From contig NZ_JADKYM010000004.1 in NCBI RefSeq assembly GCF_015475875.1, positions 62,001 to 126,000 on the forward strand: a stretch of 64,000 nucleotides of DNA. Direction: 5' to 3'. A program made the position numbers and the translations under genes. Source of the stretch: Sphingopyxis solisilvae. GTDB lineage: Bacteria > Pseudomonadota > Alphaproteobacteria > Sphingomonadales > Sphingomonadaceae. The notes beneath the pieces were generated by a model. The model was not told the DNA's origin. It did no database searches and saw nothing but the letters and a program-made list of their open reading frames with translations. Below, piece after piece: positions 27,850-36,832 of the stretch (its first letter is position 1; every line of letters starts with the position of its first letter).

Positions 27850-28709
27850 TCGCGTCGCTCCGCCTTTTCGCGTATGCCGCGGCAGTATCGGTGGCAGTCG
27901 TCGGTGCGCTGTCCGCTGCGTCGACCAGCCACAAGCAGTCGCCGCCCACGACGCCCCAGCGCATTGTGTCGATCAACCTTTGCACCGACCAGCTCGTGCT
28001 CGCGCTCGCCGACCGTCAGCAGATCGCGGGACTGACGCGCAACGCCGTCGATCCCGGGATGTCGGATCAGGCGAGTGCGGCCCGCGGCCTGCCGCTGCTC
28101 GGCAATTCCGCCGAACAGATACTCGCGATTGATCCCGATCTGGTGATCGGGATGCCGGCCAGCGGCAGCGCGGCGCTCGCAGCGCTGGCTCCGCATCGTT
28201 ACCCTTTGGTCGATGTGGACCTCGCCAATCGCCTCGACGAGATCTATCAAACGATCGAACAGACGGCTGCGGCCGTCGGCCATCCTGCTCGCGGTGCGGC
28301 GATGATCGCAGACATGGAGCGCGACCTCACCCACCTGTCATCGCCCGGTCGCAACCGCATCGCCGCTTATTATCAGCGGCGCGGCTATATGACCGGCACC
28401 GGAACGCTGGTCGATGACATGATGAAACGCGTCGGCCTGGTCAATCTAGCGGAAAAGCTGGGCAAGCCACCGCTGGCACAGCTGAGTGTCGAAGAAATGG
28501 TCGCGGCTAACCCCGACTTCCTGATTGTCGAGCGCGCGACCATGACCGTCGACGATCGCGGCGCCGAGATGCTTCACCATCCGGCGCTGTCCGGCATCCC
28601 GCGTATCGTCGTGCCCGAGGCTTGGACCGTTTGCGGCGGCCCTGCCTATGTCAAGGCGGCGCGCAGCGTTGCCACACAGATCGCGCAACATGACGAGCGT
28701 GCGCGATGA
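27846..28709 (+). CDS. btuF: B12 ABC transporter periplasmic binding protein BtuF
   Basis: About 287 aa if TTG 27846 is used; TTG 27819 is an alternative 9 codons upstream. An N-terminal hydrophobic segment (LRLFAYAAAVSVAVVGAL) exports the protein. The periplasmic binding fold starts QRIVSINLCTDQLVLALAD, with the second lobe from RNRIAAYYQRRGYMTGTGTL. It delivers corrinoid to BtuC. It overlaps btuC by 4 bp (ATGA). Confidence 0.88.
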   Translation: MIASLRLFAYAAAVSVAVVGALSAASTSHKQSPPTTPQRIVSINLCTDQLVLALADRQQIAGLTRNAVDPGMSDQASAARGLPLLGNSAEQILAIDPDLVIGMPASGSAALAALAPHRYPLVDVDLANRLDEIYQTIEQTAAAVGHPARGAAMIADMERDLTHLSSPGRNRIAAYYQRRGYMTGTGTLVDDMMKRVGLVNLAEKLGKPPLAQLSVEEMVAANPDFLIVERATMTVDDRGAEMLHHPALSGIPRIVVPEAWTVCGGPAYVKAARSVATQIAQHDERAR

Positions 28710-29704
28710 CCTTTGCGATCCCCCGCCCCGTCCTGATCGCGGCACTGGCGGGGCTGGCCGCCGTTGCGGCGATGACCTCGCTGCTGTTCGGCGCGGTCGA
28801 TCTGTCGCTGGCGCGGTTGATCGCCGCGGCAACCGGCGACGGCGACCGCGTCGCGTCGATCATCCTGTTCGACCTGCGTCTGCCGCGTGCCTTGCTGGCG
28901 CTCGCGGTCGGCGCGATGCTCGGCCTCGCCGGCGCCGCTCTGCAAGGCTATCTGCGCAACCCGCTTGCGGAACCGTCGGTACTCGGTACGTCGAATGCGG
29001 CAGCATTGGGCGCGGTGGCCGCGCTCTATTTCGGGCTGGCGCAAATTCACCCTGCGGTGCTGCCGCTGCTGGCCATTGGTTGCGCGCTGGTGTCACTCGG
29101 CATCTTGTTCCTGCTCGCCGGGAACGCGGAAAGCCCGCTCACGCTGATTCTGGCCGGCCTTGCGCTTGCCACGCTGGCGGGCGCAGGAATCAGCCTGGCG
29201 CTCAACCTGTCGCCCAACCCGTTCGCGGCGATGGAAATCATGACATGGCTGCTCGGCAGCCTCGAAAACCGTTCATTCGCCCATCTGTGGATCGCGCTGC
29301 CCTGCATCGCGGTCGGCATGGCGATGCTGCTGTGGAATAGTCGTGCTCTCGATGCGCTGACGCTCGGCGAAGATGCGGCGCAGGCGCTGGGTACGGACCT
29401 GCGGCGGACCCGGTTCCGATTGCTGATCGGCACCGCCATCGGGGTCGGTGGCGCGGTCGCGGTGTCGGGGGCGATCGGCTTCGTGGGCCTGATCGTTCCG
29501 CACCTGATCCGCCCGCTCACCGATCGCAGCCCCTCGGCGATCCTCCTACCCTCCGCGCTCGGGGGTGCCGCACTGCTGACTTTTGCCGATCTCGGCGTGC
29601 GGTTGATCCCGACCACCAGCGAGCTCAACCTGGGTGTGGTGACGGCCTTTCTGGGGGTGCCGGTGTTTCTCCTTTATTTGATGCGGGAACGGCGGCTATG
29701 GTAA
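28706..29704 (+). CDS. btuC: B12 ABC transporter permease BtuC (FecCD family)
   Basis: 332 aa, about ten membrane helices. Family signatures are LRLPRALLALAVGAMLGLAGAALQGYLRNPLAEPSVLG-type sequence in the first third and AVSGAIGFVGLIVPHLIRPL near residue 260. It overlaps btuF by 4 bp and btuD by 7 bp, showing tight coupling in the importer operon. Confidence 0.94.
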   Translation: MTFAIPRPVLIAALAGLAAVAAMTSLLFGAVDLSLARLIAAATGDGDRVASIILFDLRLPRALLALAVGAMLGLAGAALQGYLRNPLAEPSVLGTSNAAALGAVAALYFGLAQIHPAVLPLLAIGCALVSLGILFLLAGNAESPLTLILAGLALATLAGAGISLALNLSPNPFAAMEIMTWLLGSLENRSFAHLWIALPCIAVGMAMLLWNSRALDALTLGEDAAQALGTDLRRTRFRLLIGTAIGVGGAVAVSGAIGFVGLIVPHLIRPLTDRSPSAILLPSALGGAALLTFADLGVRLIPTTSELNLGVVTAFLGVPVFLLYLMRERRLW

Positions 29705-30474
29705 AAATCACCATCGAACAGCTGGACGTGACGCTGGGTCACCGCCGCGTTCTCGATAAAATCGATACCGCTTTCGCGTCGGGCACCCTCACCGGCATCA
29801 TCGGTCCCAACGGTGCCGGCAAATCGACCCTGGCGCGCGCCATGCTGGCGCTTGTCCCGGCCAGCGGGACGGTGCGGATCGATGGCGAGGATGTTGCGGC
29901 GATGCCGCGCGGCCAGTTGGCGCGTCGTATCGCCTATGTCCCGCAAGGCCAGACCCTGCACTGGCCGCTGAGCGTCGAACGGCTGGTCGGGCTCGGACGG
30001 TTGCCCCATCTTGCGCCGATGTCCCGGATCGGCGACGCCGACACTGCGGCGATCGAGCGCGCGATGGCGCGCGCCGATGTACTGCACCTGCGCCATCGGG
30101 TCGCGACCGAATTGTCGGGCGGCGAGCGGGCGCGGGCGCTGTTCGCGCGGGCGCTGGCGGTCGAGGCGCCTACGCTGCTCGTCGACGAACCGCTTGCCAG
30201 CCTCGATCCCGGCCACCAGATCGACGCGATGGTATTGCTTCGCGCCGAGGCAGCCGATGGCGCGCTGGTGATCGCGGTGCTCCACGATCTGACGCTCGCG
30301 GCGCGCTATTGCGACCGGTTGCTGCTCATCGACCAAGGACGGGTGATCGCTGACGGCACGGCAGCGGCGGTGTTGACCGCCGAGCGGCTTCGCGCCGTCT
30401 ATGGCATCGATGCGCACGTCGAAACCGGCGGCGACTGGCCGACGATCACGACCCTCGGCCGCGCAAGCGGATAA
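29698..30474 (+). CDS. btuD: B12 ABC transporter ATP-binding protein BtuD
   Basis: 258 aa. Walker A is GPNGAGKST (about residues 36-44), the signature motif is LSGGERARALFARAL, and Walker B is PTLLVDEPLASLDPG. The H-loop is in AVLHDLTLAARYCDRLLL. It powers BtuC. It is last in the riboswitch-led btuBFCD operon; the next gene is convergent, 44 bp away. Confidence 0.94.
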   Translation: MVKITIEQLDVTLGHRRVLDKIDTAFASGTLTGIIGPNGAGKSTLARAMLALVPASGTVRIDGEDVAAMPRGQLARRIAYVPQGQTLHWPLSVERLVGLGRLPHLAPMSRIGDADTAAIERAMARADVLHLRHRVATELSGGERARALFARALAVEAPTLLVDEPLASLDPGHQIDAMVLLRAEAADGALVIAVLHDLTLAARYCDRLLLIDQGRVIADGTAAAVLTAERLRAVYGIDAHVETGGDWPTITTLGRASG

Positions 30475-30518
30475 CACGACGTCGCCGACGACATATAGGC
30501 CGCGCGGACGGCTGGCCG

Positions 30519-31556
30519 TTATTCGTCCGCCGGAACGATCATCGCGGGGGCATCGGCGCGCAGGGTCAAGGTCACCGGCGCACCGGCCGCGGGCGGGTCG
30601 CCCGCACAGCGATAGCTGACATGCCGGCCGCCTGCCCCGGTCGCATCGACAAGATAGAAGCCGCCGGCAAAGCGCGAGCGGGTGACGGTCGCGGGCAATC
30701 CCGATGCGCCCGGTATCAGCGCGTCAGGGCGTACGACCAGCCGCGCGGTGCCGTCCGGAGCATTCGGTGTCGGGACTGCGCCGAACGGCGTCGTGGCGAC
30801 TCCGCCGGTCACGACGGCCTCCGTCACCACCAGATCGCCGAGCAGGCGTGCGGCGGCGATCGACACCGGTCGATGATAGCAATCCTGCGGTTTTCCGGTC
30901 TGGAGAATGCGTCCCTCCGCCATCAGGACCAGCTTGTCGGCGATCATCATCGCCTCCTCGGGATCGTGCGTCACGATCAACACACTGGTCCCCGCGGAGC
31001 GCAGGTCCGCGAGCAGCGCGTCGCGCACCGCCTCGCGCAGATGGCCGTCGAGCCCCGAGAACGGCTCGTCGAGCAGCAACAGCGATGGTTCGCGCGCCAG
31101 CGCCCGCGCGATCGCGACGCGCTGCTGCTCGCCCCCCGACAGCATATGCGGCCAGGCGGCGGCAAGATGCGCGATATGAAAACGATCGAGCAGCGCAGCC
31201 ACGCGCGCGCGGCGATCCTCCGCGGCCAACCCCGCCAACCCGAAGCCGACATTGGCGGCGACGTCGAGATGCGGGAACAGCGCATTGTCCTGAAACACCA
31301 GCCCGACGCCGCGCCGTTCGGGGGCAACGGTCAGCCCCGCGGCGGCAACGGTCTCTCCCCGTAGCCGGATCGTTCCGGCATCGACGGGTTCGAGCCCGGC
31401 GATCAGCCGCAACAGACTGCTCTTGCCGCAGCCCGAAGGACCAAGCAGGCAGGAGATGCCGCCGCGCGGCAGCGTAAAGGACGCGCCGTCGACCGCCCGG
31501 CGGCCGGGGTAGGCGCGCACGACGTCGCAGATTTCCAGAACAGGTTCGTCGCTCAC
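30519..31556 (-). CDS. fbpC: Ferric iron ABC transporter ATP-binding protein (FbpC-like)
   Basis: 345 aa from GTG 31556. Walker A GPSGCGKSS, Q-loop VFQDNALFPHL, signature LSGGEQQRVAIARALA, Walker B SLLLLDEPFSGLD, and H-loop VTHDPEEAM are all present. A C-terminal TOBE-like domain occupies the last 110 residues. The gene lies 9 bp after the permease gene. Substrate is inferred from the FbpA- and FbpB-type neighbours. Confidence 0.9.
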   Translation of the reverse strand: MSDEPVLEICDVVRAYPGRRAVDGASFTLPRGGISCLLGPSGCGKSSLLRLIAGLEPVDAGTIRLRGETVAAAGLTVAPERRGVGLVFQDNALFPHLDVAANVGFGLAGLAAEDRRARVAALLDRFHIAHLAAAWPHMLSGGEQQRVAIARALAREPSLLLLDEPFSGLDGHLREAVRDALLADLRSAGTSVLIVTHDPEEAMMIADKLVLMAEGRILQTGKPQDCYHRPVSIAAARLLGDLVVTEAVVTGGVATTPFGAVPTPNAPDGTARLVVRPDALIPGASGLPATVTRSRFAGGFYLVDATGAGGRHVSYRCAGDPPAAGAPVTLTLRADAPAMIVPADE

Positions 31557-31565
31557 GCCGTTGCC

Positions 31566-33071
31566 CTAAACACCGGGCCGGGCGGTCGCAATGCGCCGCG
31601 TCAGCCAGATCACCGCGGGCAGCGAGATGGCGACGATCAGCAGCGACGGCAGCCCCGCCTGCCCCAGTCGTTCGTCGAGCGCATAATTGTTGGCGATCAC
31701 CGCCAGCGTGTCGAAATTGAACGGGCGCAAGATCAAGGTTGCGGGCAATTCTTTCAGCACGTCGATAAAGATGATCAACAGGGCGGTCAGCAACGCACCG
31801 CGTGCGACCGGCAAATCGACGGCAAAGGCGGCGCCGGTCTCGCCGCGGCCGAGTGTCCGTGCGGCATGGCGCATCGACGGCGTGACCCGCGCCATCCCGG
31901 CGTCGATCGGTTCGAGCGCCGCCGCCATCAACCGCGCCGCATAGGCGAACAGCAGCAGCAGGATGGCGATCGCCATCCCCGATCCCGGCGCCAGATTCCA
32001 GATCAGCCCCGCGGGCGCCAGCAGCCCGATCGCCATCACCGCGCCCGGCGTCGCATAACCCAGACTGGCGATCCGTGCCGCGACCGGCCATTGCCGTGTG
32101 CCCAACGCGAGCATGGTCGCGAGCGCGACAGTAAGGATTGCACCCCCGAACCCAAGCAACAGGCTGTTGCGCGTTGCCGCCGCCAGCCGCACCCAGTCAG
32201 GGCTGGTTTGCGCGAGATTCCAGATCAACCAGCCGACAGGGAGCAGCAAGCCAGCGGTCAGCAGCGACAGGCAAAATCCGAACGCGAGCCAGCGCCGCAC
32301 CCCTGCCAGCGGCTGGACGTCGAGCGTCCGCCAGCGCGCCTTGCCCGTTTCATGCGTTGCGCCGCGGCGGCTGGCCCGCTCGATCCACAGCAGCAGCGCC
32401 GCTGCCGCAAGCAACGGCAGCGCGAACCGCGCCGCGCTGACCGTCGAGCCGTAAACCGACCAGGCGCGCACCACGCCGGTGGTCAGCGTCTGGACGCTGA
32501 GAAACTGGACCGCGCCGTAATCGGCAAGCGTTTCCATGACCGCGAGCGCAACCCCGGCAGCCAGCGCCGGACGCGCCATCGGCAACGCGACGCGCCACAG
32601 CGCCCGCCCGCCGGTACAGCCGAGCATCCGCGCTGCCTCCAGCACATTCACCGACTGGTTCAGAAAGGCCGCGCGCATTGCAAGATAGACATAGGGATAG
32701 AAGGCTGCCGACAGAATGAAGGCCGCGCCGCCGGTGCTGCGCAATTCAAATGGCAGGTCGTGCCCCGTCGCGGCGCGCAGCCAGCTACGCAGCGGGCCGG
32801 CGACGTCGAACAGGTCGGCATATCCATAAGCCAGCGCAAAGGCCGGGGTCGCGAGCGGCAGCGCCAGCGCCCACGCGAAAAAGCCGCGGGCGGGGAAACG
32901 GTACATGACCACCAGCCAGGCCGCCAGCGTGCCCGTTACTGCTGTCAGAAAACCGACCAGCAATGCCAGCCATGCCGATGTCAGGGCATAGCGGGCAATG
33001 TCGCGTGCCGCGATATCGGCGGTACCGCTGCCGAGCGCCGCAAGGACGACCCCGATCAGCGGCAACGCCAC
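31566..33071 (-). CDS. fbpB: Ferric iron ABC transporter permease (FbpB-like)
   Basis: 501 aa from GTG 33071; the reading frame is open for about 20 more codons upstream (to near the fbpA stop), so the true start may be earlier and uses no ATG. Two fused permease halves of about six helices each. The EAA-type loops are EAARMLGCTGGRALWRVALP in the first half and HAARTLGRGETGAAFAVDLP in the second. Typical fused permease of the FbpABC class. Confidence 0.9.
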   Translation of the reverse strand: MALPLIGVVLAALGSGTADIAARDIARYALTSAWLALLVGFLTAVTGTLAAWLVVMYRFPARGFFAWALALPLATPAFALAYGYADLFDVAGPLRSWLRAATGHDLPFELRSTGGAAFILSAAFYPYVYLAMRAAFLNQSVNVLEAARMLGCTGGRALWRVALPMARPALAAGVALAVMETLADYGAVQFLSVQTLTTGVVRAWSVYGSTVSAARFALPLLAAAALLLWIERASRRGATHETGKARWRTLDVQPLAGVRRWLAFGFCLSLLTAGLLLPVGWLIWNLAQTSPDWVRLAAATRNSLLLGFGGAILTVALATMLALGTRQWPVAARIASLGYATPGAVMAIGLLAPAGLIWNLAPGSGMAIAILLLLFAYAARLMAAALEPIDAGMARVTPSMRHAARTLGRGETGAAFAVDLPVARGALLTALLIIFIDVLKELPATLILRPFNFDTLAVIANNYALDERLGQAGLPSLLIVAISLPAVIWLTRRIATARPGV

Positions 33072-33142
33072 CGCCAGCCCCGCCAGCGCGGCGAGGCCGG
33101 CGAGCGGGGGTGGCGCGAGGCGGCGGAGGGTTATGGCACGGG

Positions 33143-34180
33143 TCAGCGCCAGCCCGCCGCACTCATCAGCGATTGCGCCGCCGGCTGCCGGGCGGCGAAC
33201 GCCGCGACGCTCATCGGATGGGCGGTAAAGTTGGCGAAGGCATCGACCGGCGGCGGCGCGGGAACGTCGGGCGAGGCCGGAAACTCGTTGTTGTTCGCCG
33301 AGATATGTTTCTGCGTATCGGCCGAAGCAAAAAACTCGAGCAGTTTGACCGCATTGGCCCGGTTGGGCGCATTTTTCGCTACCCCGCCACCCGAGATATT
33401 CACATGCGCGCCCTGGCCGTCGAGGCTCGGGAAGCCGAGCTTGACCTTGGTGGTCACCGCACGATCGGCCGCGTCGTCACCCGTCGCCATGCGGATATAA
33501 TAATAGCTGTTGGTGATCGCGACCTCGCACACGCCCGCAGCCACGGCGCGGATCTGGTCGCGGTCGCCGCCTTCGGGGGGACGCGCCATGTTGGCGACGA
33601 TACCCTTGACCCATTCGCCCGCGCGGTCGGTGCCCCATGCCTCGATCAGCGCGCCGACCAGCGAAAGATTATAGACGCTGTCGGACGAACGGACGCAAAT
33701 CTTGCCCTTGAAACGCGGCCCGGCCAGCTTGGCATAATCGTCGATCTCTTCGGGCTTCACCTTCGCCGCGTCATAGGCGACGACCCGCGCGCGGCGCATG
33801 AAACCATACCAGTTGCCGCCCGGTTCGCGCAGATTGGCGGGGATCCGCGCATTGAGCGTTTCGGATTCGGTCGGCTGGAACAGACCCGCCTGCTGCGCAC
33901 GCCACAGCGCGCCCGCGTCGGCGGTGATAAACAGGTCGGCGGGGCTGTTCGCCCCCTCGCTCTTCATGCGCGCGACGAGCTCGTCGGCTTTGCCCTCGAT
34001 GCGGTTGATCTTGATCCCGGTCTCCTTGGTGAACCGGTCGTAAAGCGCCTGGTCGCTGTCATAATGGCGGGCGGTGTACAGATTGACCTCTTGCGAGTCG
34101 GCTGCCTTTTCGCCGCCCGAACAGCCAGCCAACATCGTTACGCTCACCAGCGCCGCTACCAGTTTCTTTTGCACCATCAT
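33143..34180 (-). CDS. fbpA: Ferric iron-binding lipoprotein (FbpA-like)
   Basis: 345 aa from ATG 34180. Signal peptide with lipobox MLAGC, then Gly/Ser linker. The binding fold begins EVNLYTARHYDSDQALYDRF. NSYYYIRMATG has the adjacent tyrosines used for Fe(III) in FbpA proteins. AAGGAG directly abuts ATG 34180, so the better spaced GTG at 34174 or the ATG at 34177 may be the real start. First gene of fbpABC, behind a Fur-box-like palindrome. Confidence 0.9.
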   Translation of the reverse strand: MMVQKKLVAALVSVTMLAGCSGGEKAADSQEVNLYTARHYDSDQALYDRFTKETGIKINRIEGKADELVARMKSEGANSPADLFITADAGALWRAQQAGLFQPTESETLNARIPANLREPGGNWYGFMRRARVVAYDAAKVKPEEIDDYAKLAGPRFKGKICVRSSDSVYNLSLVGALIEAWGTDRAGEWVKGIVANMARPPEGGDRDQIRAVAAGVCEVAITNSYYYIRMATGDDAADRAVTTKVKLGFPSLDGQGAHVNISGGGVAKNAPNRANAVKLLEFFASADTQKHISANNNEFPASPDVPAPPPVDAFANFTAHPMSVAAFAARQPAAQSLMSAAGWR

Positions 34181-34217
34181 CTCCTTGCTCGTCGCGTTCG
34201 GTTCGCCGCTAGCACTA

Positions 34218-34234
34218 TTGCGAGAGATTCGCAA
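34218..34234 (-). promoter_or_regulatory. Fur-box-like palindrome upstream of fbpA
   Basis: TTGCGAGAGATTCGCAA is a 17-bp near-perfect palindrome 38 bases before the fbpA start. Its TTGCGA/TTCGCAA arms resemble alphaproteobacterial Fur/Mur operators. A second half-like site (TTGCGCGAATGAT) follows at 34240-34252. Iron control of fbpABC is inferred. Confidence 0.6.
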
Positions 34235-34364
34235 AACATTGCGCGAATGATACAGCGCCTGCAAGTCATCGCCGGTAAAGCATGACGAAGGGCGACGAAC
34301 AGCCAACTGACACCTGACCGATGACGATGGTCGCACGATGAGCAATCGAGGGTGCATGGGAAAA

Positions 34365-34388
34365 GGCCTGGCAGGGGCAGCAGGACTC
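34365..34388. repeat. attL candidate: 24-bp copy of the tRNA-Trp 3' end
   Basis: Identical over 24 bp to 52215-52238, which covers the 3' end of tRNA-Trp and 4 bases beyond it. It begins GGCCTGGCAGGGG. The remainder of the tRNA is absent here, as expected for the distal end of an element integrated into a tRNA 3' end. Confidence 0.85.
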
Positions 34389-34825
34389 AAATTCCAGACC
34401 TAAGTATTTGAAAAATAATGTATCGGAGTTGCAAAAATCGCAATATACCAACACTTTTGCGGCGATATACGTGGGATGTCGTGGAACTGGTTGGGACGAT
34501 TCAGCTATTTTCGATGACCGGAAGTTCATTTGCGGCAAGCTGTTCAAAACCTCCTCTGAATAGCGCGCAACTTGCTCGTGCGACGACCTGCACGGGCACA
34601 CTGAATAAGATTTTCGGAGGGTGAAAGCGAGCGCCGAGATGTACGCTCACGCTCCTGACGGTGGCGCTTCCCAATACCGTCACCTTAACGGCAGTGAGAG
34701 AATTGCTGAAAGACCGTCATGGAGTGGCCGGTAGGAGACAGGCAGCTTTTAGGTGTCAAACAAAGAGAGCGGACGTTCCGCCACGAGCTAGAGCGTTCGC
34801 TCTCTAGGATATCGATATTTCCTGG
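34389..34825. other. Island left-end spacer without a gene
   Basis: AT-richer than the flanks near 34400-34460. A stem CTAGAG/CTCTAG lies at about 34786-34805, just past the recombinase stop. No convincing ORF on either strand. It may hold integrase-binding arm sites. Confidence 0.5.
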
Positions 34826-35455
34826 TTAGACTTCGATGCCTTCCGCCAGGGTCAACGCATCTTCAACATCGACGCCGAGGTATCTCACCGTGTTTTCAAT
34901 CTTGGTGTGCCCGAGCAATATCTGCACTGCACGCAAGTTTCCGGTCGCCTTGTAAATGATCGACGCCTTTGTTCTGCGTAAAGAATGCGTCCCGTAGTCT
35001 TCACTCCGGAGACCAACCGCTGTGACCCATTCATCGACGAGACGCGCCTATTGCCGCGTGCTCATATGCGCCGAGTGATCGATGCGGCTCGGGAACGCAT
35101 AGTCCTCGATGGATCCGCCACGACGTTCGAGCCAAGCGAGGAGACTCCCGCAAGCATCCGACATGATTTCGAACTGAACTGGTCGACTAGTCTTCTGCTG
35201 AATCACCATCGCCCGCGTTCTCAACTCACCGCCGGTGACAAGGTCGCCGATCTTAATTTTCACCAGATCGCAGCCTCTCAGTTTGCTGTCGATCGCAAGA
35301 TCAAAAAGCGCCCTGTCTCGAAGCCGTTGCTCTCGGTCCAGGTGAAAGCGAATTGCCCATATCTGCCGTGGCTTCAACGGTCGCTTGGCGCCAACCTTTC
35401 GACCGGCATTCCACGCCGGTCGTGGAGGTAAATAGTCGAATTCTGACCTACCCAT
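34826..35455 (-). pseudogene. Tyrosine recombinase/integrase interrupted by one in-frame amber codon
   Basis: Reading from ATG 35455, the frame stays open to TAA at 34826-34828, except for a single TAG at 35048-35050 (codon 136). All catalytic residues are present: R60 (DSKLRGCDLVKI), H157 and R160 (GTHSLRRTKAS), H183 (ILLGHTKIENT) and Y192 (VRYLGVD). The stop falls between the first Arg and the rest, so the truncated product is inactive unless read through. At about 208 aa it is a short, catalytic-domain-only recombinase. It lies 438 bp from attL. Confidence 0.88.
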
Positions 35456-35587
35456 ATTTGTTCTCCTGCGGCCACAATGGCCAAAAGGGAAAACGCATAG
35501 GTCAAGCTGATTGCCGGTTGCGCAGGGTCGACTTGTGGGCCGACAAATCCGGAAAGCGGAAATTTTCCGAGAATGATGTCTATGCAG

Positions 35588-36832
35588 TCAAAATTTGCGA
35601 TGAAAGCTGACAAGATCGGCGTCGGGGTCACCATAGCCGCAGATAAGGCCGCGTAGCATCTGCGCGGCCATCATCGAGAAGGTGATGCCATTGCCGCCAT
35701 ATCCCATCGCGGCATAGCAATTCGGCATGCCGGGAATGCGGCCGATGGTTGGCGTGCCGACCGGACTGTCGCCGAAACTGCCAGTCCAGCTAAACGCGGG
35801 CGTCGCATCGACGCCCGGCAACAGGGCGGCAAGCTTGCGCGACAGCGTCGCGGTCTTGTCGGGAAGTTTCGCGTCGCGGAGCGCCGCATCGGCGATTTCC
35901 TCATCCTCGCCGCCGCAGATGATCTCGCCGCGCGGGGTGGTCCGGATGTAAAGGTAGGGATCGGCGGCTTCCCAGATCATCGCAGCGGTCGGCCAGATAG
36001 CGCGGGGCTGCGGGCGGGTCGCGATCGACCAGCTCGAGATGATCTTGTTTCCCTTGCGCGGGATGCCCTTCATCATTTCGTAGCCCGTTGCGACGACCAG
36101 ATGTTTCGCGCGGACGGCAGGTCCGTCTTTGGAACGGAGCGTCACGCACGCCGCGGAGGGGGTGATGTCGCAAATGTCCACTGGGGCATAGAGCCGAGCC
36201 CCGCGCGAGATGGCTACATTCAGATAGCCTGCGGCGAGGCGGCGCGGATCGGCCGAATAATTGCCGTAGCCGATAATCGCATGGCGGCCCTTGATGCCGT
36301 AGCGGTCCTCGACCTGCGCGGGTTGGAGCAATTCGATTTCAAATCCCGCCCGCCTCCGCGCCTTGGCTTCGCGAGCGAGCCCCGCCGCATCGAGCACATT
36401 TCCGTCGAGATAGATCGAGCCGCGCGTCGCGCCATCGACGGCCAGGCCCAGCCGTTCGGTCCGTTCGCGCAGCGCATCGACCGAGAGGCGTGAACGGCGC
36501 CAGATGCGTTCGGCCTTCTCACGCCCGATCCGCTCCGCCATCAATGTTAGCGGCGTATCGAGCTCATATTGCAGCATCGCGGTCGACGCGGCGGTCGATC
36601 CCTCGGCGGGGCCGCGGCGATCGACGATAACGGTCCTGAGCCCAGCGTCCGACAGCCCCTCCGCGATCAGCGCGCCTGACACGCCCGCCCCGACGACGAC
36701 GACGTCGCACGCGATGTCTCGCGTCAGCGGCTGCACGGCGATGGCAGGACGCCGCCGTGCCGACCAGATCGACTGGCCGGTCCGGAGATCGCGATGATGG
36801 GTAGCCGAAGCCGGGCTCACCAGGACAGGCAA
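35588..36832 (-). CDS. FAD-dependent oxidoreductase (DAO family)
   Basis: 414 aa if the TTG at 36832 is used; a GTG at 36820 is also possible, and neither has a good ribosome site. The dinucleotide-binding motif is DVVVVGAGVSGALIAEGL near residue 43, followed by a DAO fold. Near the C-terminus GIPGMPNCYAAMGYGGNGITF is the flavin-contacting segment. It starts right after the katE stop, so it is probably translated from the katE mRNA. Substrate unknown; an amine or amino acid is the usual class. H2O2 from it would fit the linked catalase. Confidence 0.85.
   Translation of the reverse strand: MPVLVSPASATHHRDLRTGQSIWSARRRPAIAVQPLTRDIACDVVVVGAGVSGALIAEGLSDAGLRTVIVDRRGPAEGSTAASTAMLQYELDTPLTLMAERIGREKAERIWRRSRLSVDALRERTERLGLAVDGATRGSIYLDGNVLDAAGLAREAKARRRAGFEIELLQPAQVEDRYGIKGRHAIIGYGNYSADPRRLAAGYLNVAISRGARLYAPVDICDITPSAACVTLRSKDGPAVRAKHLVVATGYEMMKGIPRKGNKIISSWSIATRPQPRAIWPTAAMIWEAADPYLYIRTTPRGEIICGGEDEEIADAALRDAKLPDKTATLSRKLAALLPGVDATPAFSWTGSFGDSPVGTPTIGRIPGMPNCYAAMGYGGNGITFSMMAAQMLRGLICGYGDPDADLVSFHRKF

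Noticed and set aside
34826-35455. Recoding of the integrase amber codon, for example as a special amino acid
   Set aside because: No suppressor tRNA or supporting element is visible in the window; a simple nonsense mutation explains it.
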